This document shows positions 7,149-7,837 of a DNA stretch of 7,837 bases, piece after piece. The notes beneath the pieces were generated by a model. The model was not told the DNA's origin. It saw only the letters and a list, made by a program, of their open reading frames with translations, and made no database searches. A program made the translations under genes and the position numbers. Position 1 is the first letter of the stretch; each line of letters begins with the position of its first letter. This DNA comes from Acidobacteriota bacterium (GTDB taxonomy: Bacteria > Acidobacteriota > Terriglobia > Bryobacterales > Bryobacteraceae), in contig QHXU01000353.1 in NCBI GenBank assembly GCA_003223065.1, forward strand, positions 1-7,837. Direction: 5' to 3'.

Positions 7149-7292
7149 ATGGCGGAAGACGCCACCGAATTTTACTGTCCACGCTGCCAACAGCCGGTAA
7201 ACGATCCTCTGGTGTGCGGCGATTGCGCCTCGCTGATCTGCCGCCGCTGCGGCACGCCGCTCGAGCGTGTAGACGATCTCGGGATCGGCTAG
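7149..7292 (+). CDS. Small zinc-ribbon protein, 47 residues
   Basis: ATG at 7149 to TAG at 7290-7292 encodes 47 residues with three CxxC knuckles: C10/C13 (CPRC), C23/C26 (CGDC) and C31/C34 (CRRC). Two or three pairs in so short a chain point to a zinc-binding ribbon or small treble-clef-like domain; there is no signal peptide, so it should be cytoplasmic. The spacing of cysteines is too regular to be chance in a noncoding stretch, and the ORF sits in line with its neighbours. Function is unknown: small zinc ribbons can bind nucleic acid or other proteins. It overlaps the presumed upstream start region of the following lipoprotein gene, suggesting translational coupling. An out-of-frame overlap of two real genes or a misplaced start downstream are both possible. 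Confidence 0.68.
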   Translation: MAEDATEFYCPRCQQPVNDPLVCGDCASLICRRCGTPLERVDDLGIG

Positions 7293-7837
7293 CCTGCATT
7301 CTGATCCTGGCAGCATTGGCGCTCGCGGCATGCGGCGCGCGGGGGCCGGAGCAGCCGGCGACCGGCGTCGCCTATGCAGGGCCGCCCGTCCTCAACCTGC
7401 GCAAGGACCTGGCCTCGAAATCGGCCGCCATCAGCACAGTTAAACACGGGGAGCGGCTGGACGTGATCGAGATGAGGCGGCGTTTCGTGAAAGTGCGCAC
7501 GGCGCAGGGCGTCGAAGGCTGGACCGACTCCAACCTGCTGCTCACGGAACAACAGATGGAGGATCTGCGGCAGCTCGCCGGGGCCGCGGCGAAACTTCCG
7601 TCGCAGGGTACGGCGACGGCCTTCGACGCGCTGAACATGCATGCCACGCCGAGCCGCCAATCGCCGGGATTCTTCCAGATTGCTGAGGGCGGGGCGGTGG
7701 AAGTGATCGGTCATCGCGTGGCGCCGCGAACCGCGTCGAGCCCGCAAGCTCAGACGCCGCTACCGGCGCGCCGCGCAACGGTTCCCAAAAAGGCGAAGGG
7801 CAAAGAGGCGAGGGCGTCGCTGGGCCCGCCTCCTGCT
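7223..7837 (+). CDS. SH3-domain lipoprotein, 3' end outside window
   Basis: One open frame runs to the last base of the window. It contains a hydrophobic run, ACILILAALALAAC, ending in a lipobox (L-A-A-C, Cys codon at 7331-7333), so the mature protein should be a lipid-anchored envelope protein. A bacterial SH3 domain follows (VLNLRKD ... VKHGERLDVIEM ... GWTDSNLL, bases about 7391-7543). A second SH3-like unit begins near 7622 (ALNMHATPS ... GGAVEVIG), then a Pro/Lys/Ala-rich linker. Such domains often bind cell wall, in line with the upstream O-acylation genes. The start is uncertain. Standard in-frame codons are TTG 7223 or GTG 7214, both deep inside the zinc-ribbon gene and giving an unusually long basic leader; CTG 7301 or ATT 7298 would give a very short one. 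The coordinate used here is the TTG. Confidence 0.72.
   Translation, partial: MRLADLPPLRHAARACRRSRDRLACILILAALALAACGARGPEQPATGVAYAGPPVLNLRKDLASKSAAISTVKHGERLDVIEMRRRFVKVRTAQGVEGWTDSNLLLTEQQMEDLRQLAGAAAKLPSQGTATAFDALNMHATPSRQSPGFFQIAEGGAVEVIGHRVAPRTASSPQAQTPLPARRATVPKKAKGKEARASLGPPPA

Noticed and set aside
6609..7331. 240-residue minus-strand open frame reaching past the second SGNH gene
   Set aside because: It is antisense to catalytic blocks of the SGNH gene and to the zinc-ribbon gene; no domain is recognised.

Overview
The window looks like a piece of a high-GC, Gram-negative-type bacterial chromosome (or metagenome contig). The style suggests an Acidobacteriota lineage such as the Bryobacterales/Solibacter group: G/C-rich third codon positions, many exported proteins with short N-terminal signals, small zinc-ribbon proteins and a C-terminal-tailed exported M28 peptidase. 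The taxon is an inference from style; no rRNA or other marker gene is present. No tRNA, CRISPR array, IS element or phage gene was seen, and no stretch over 300 bases lacks a gene.

Layout. Bases 3-494 (minus strand) encode a zinc-ribbon plus three-helix membrane protein of the DUF4870 type. A 67-bp divergent gap (495-561) separates it from a run of co-directional plus-strand genes that continues to the window end. These are: an exported ComEC-type metallo-beta-lactamase-fold hydrolase (562-1545); an exported M28 metallopeptidase broken by one extra base near 1941 (1572-2958); an AlgI-like MBOAT acyltransferase (2986-4386); two paralogous periplasmic SGNH/GDSL proteins (4395-5762 and 5763-7106); a 47-residue zinc-ribbon protein (7149-7292); and an SH3-domain lipoprotein whose start is unclear and whose 3' end lies beyond the window (about 7223-7837).

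How the genes may work together. The core is the MBOAT-SGNH-SGNH block, with gaps of 8 and 0 bases. In known systems (AlgI/J/X for alginate, PatA/PatB plus the esterase Ape1 for peptidoglycan) the MBOAT membrane protein moves an acyl group across the inner membrane and periplasmic SGNH proteins place it on, or remove it from, a polymer. Both SGNH proteins keep the Ser, Gly, Asn and Asp-x-x-His blocks at nearly the same positions. They carry a beta-rich stretch between the Ser block and the Gly block, reminiscent of the carbohydrate-binding insert in Ape1. They differ at the residue after the nucleophile (Pro versus His). A division of labour, transferase versus esterase, on a surface or cell-wall polymer is therefore the main hypothesis. 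The SH3 lipoprotein, peptidase and MBL hydrolase are also extracytoplasmic, so the run may be an envelope-modification operon, but only the MBOAT-SGNH-SGNH part has clear functional linkage.

Other points of interest: the single-base frameshift in the peptidase, with all metal ligands intact; a proline-rich loop between its metal-binding motifs; a threefold AAACAATAG DNA repeat in the A-rich tail of the first SGNH gene; TCAGGTGT repeats after the second; and the lack of a standard start codon next to the lipoprotein signal.
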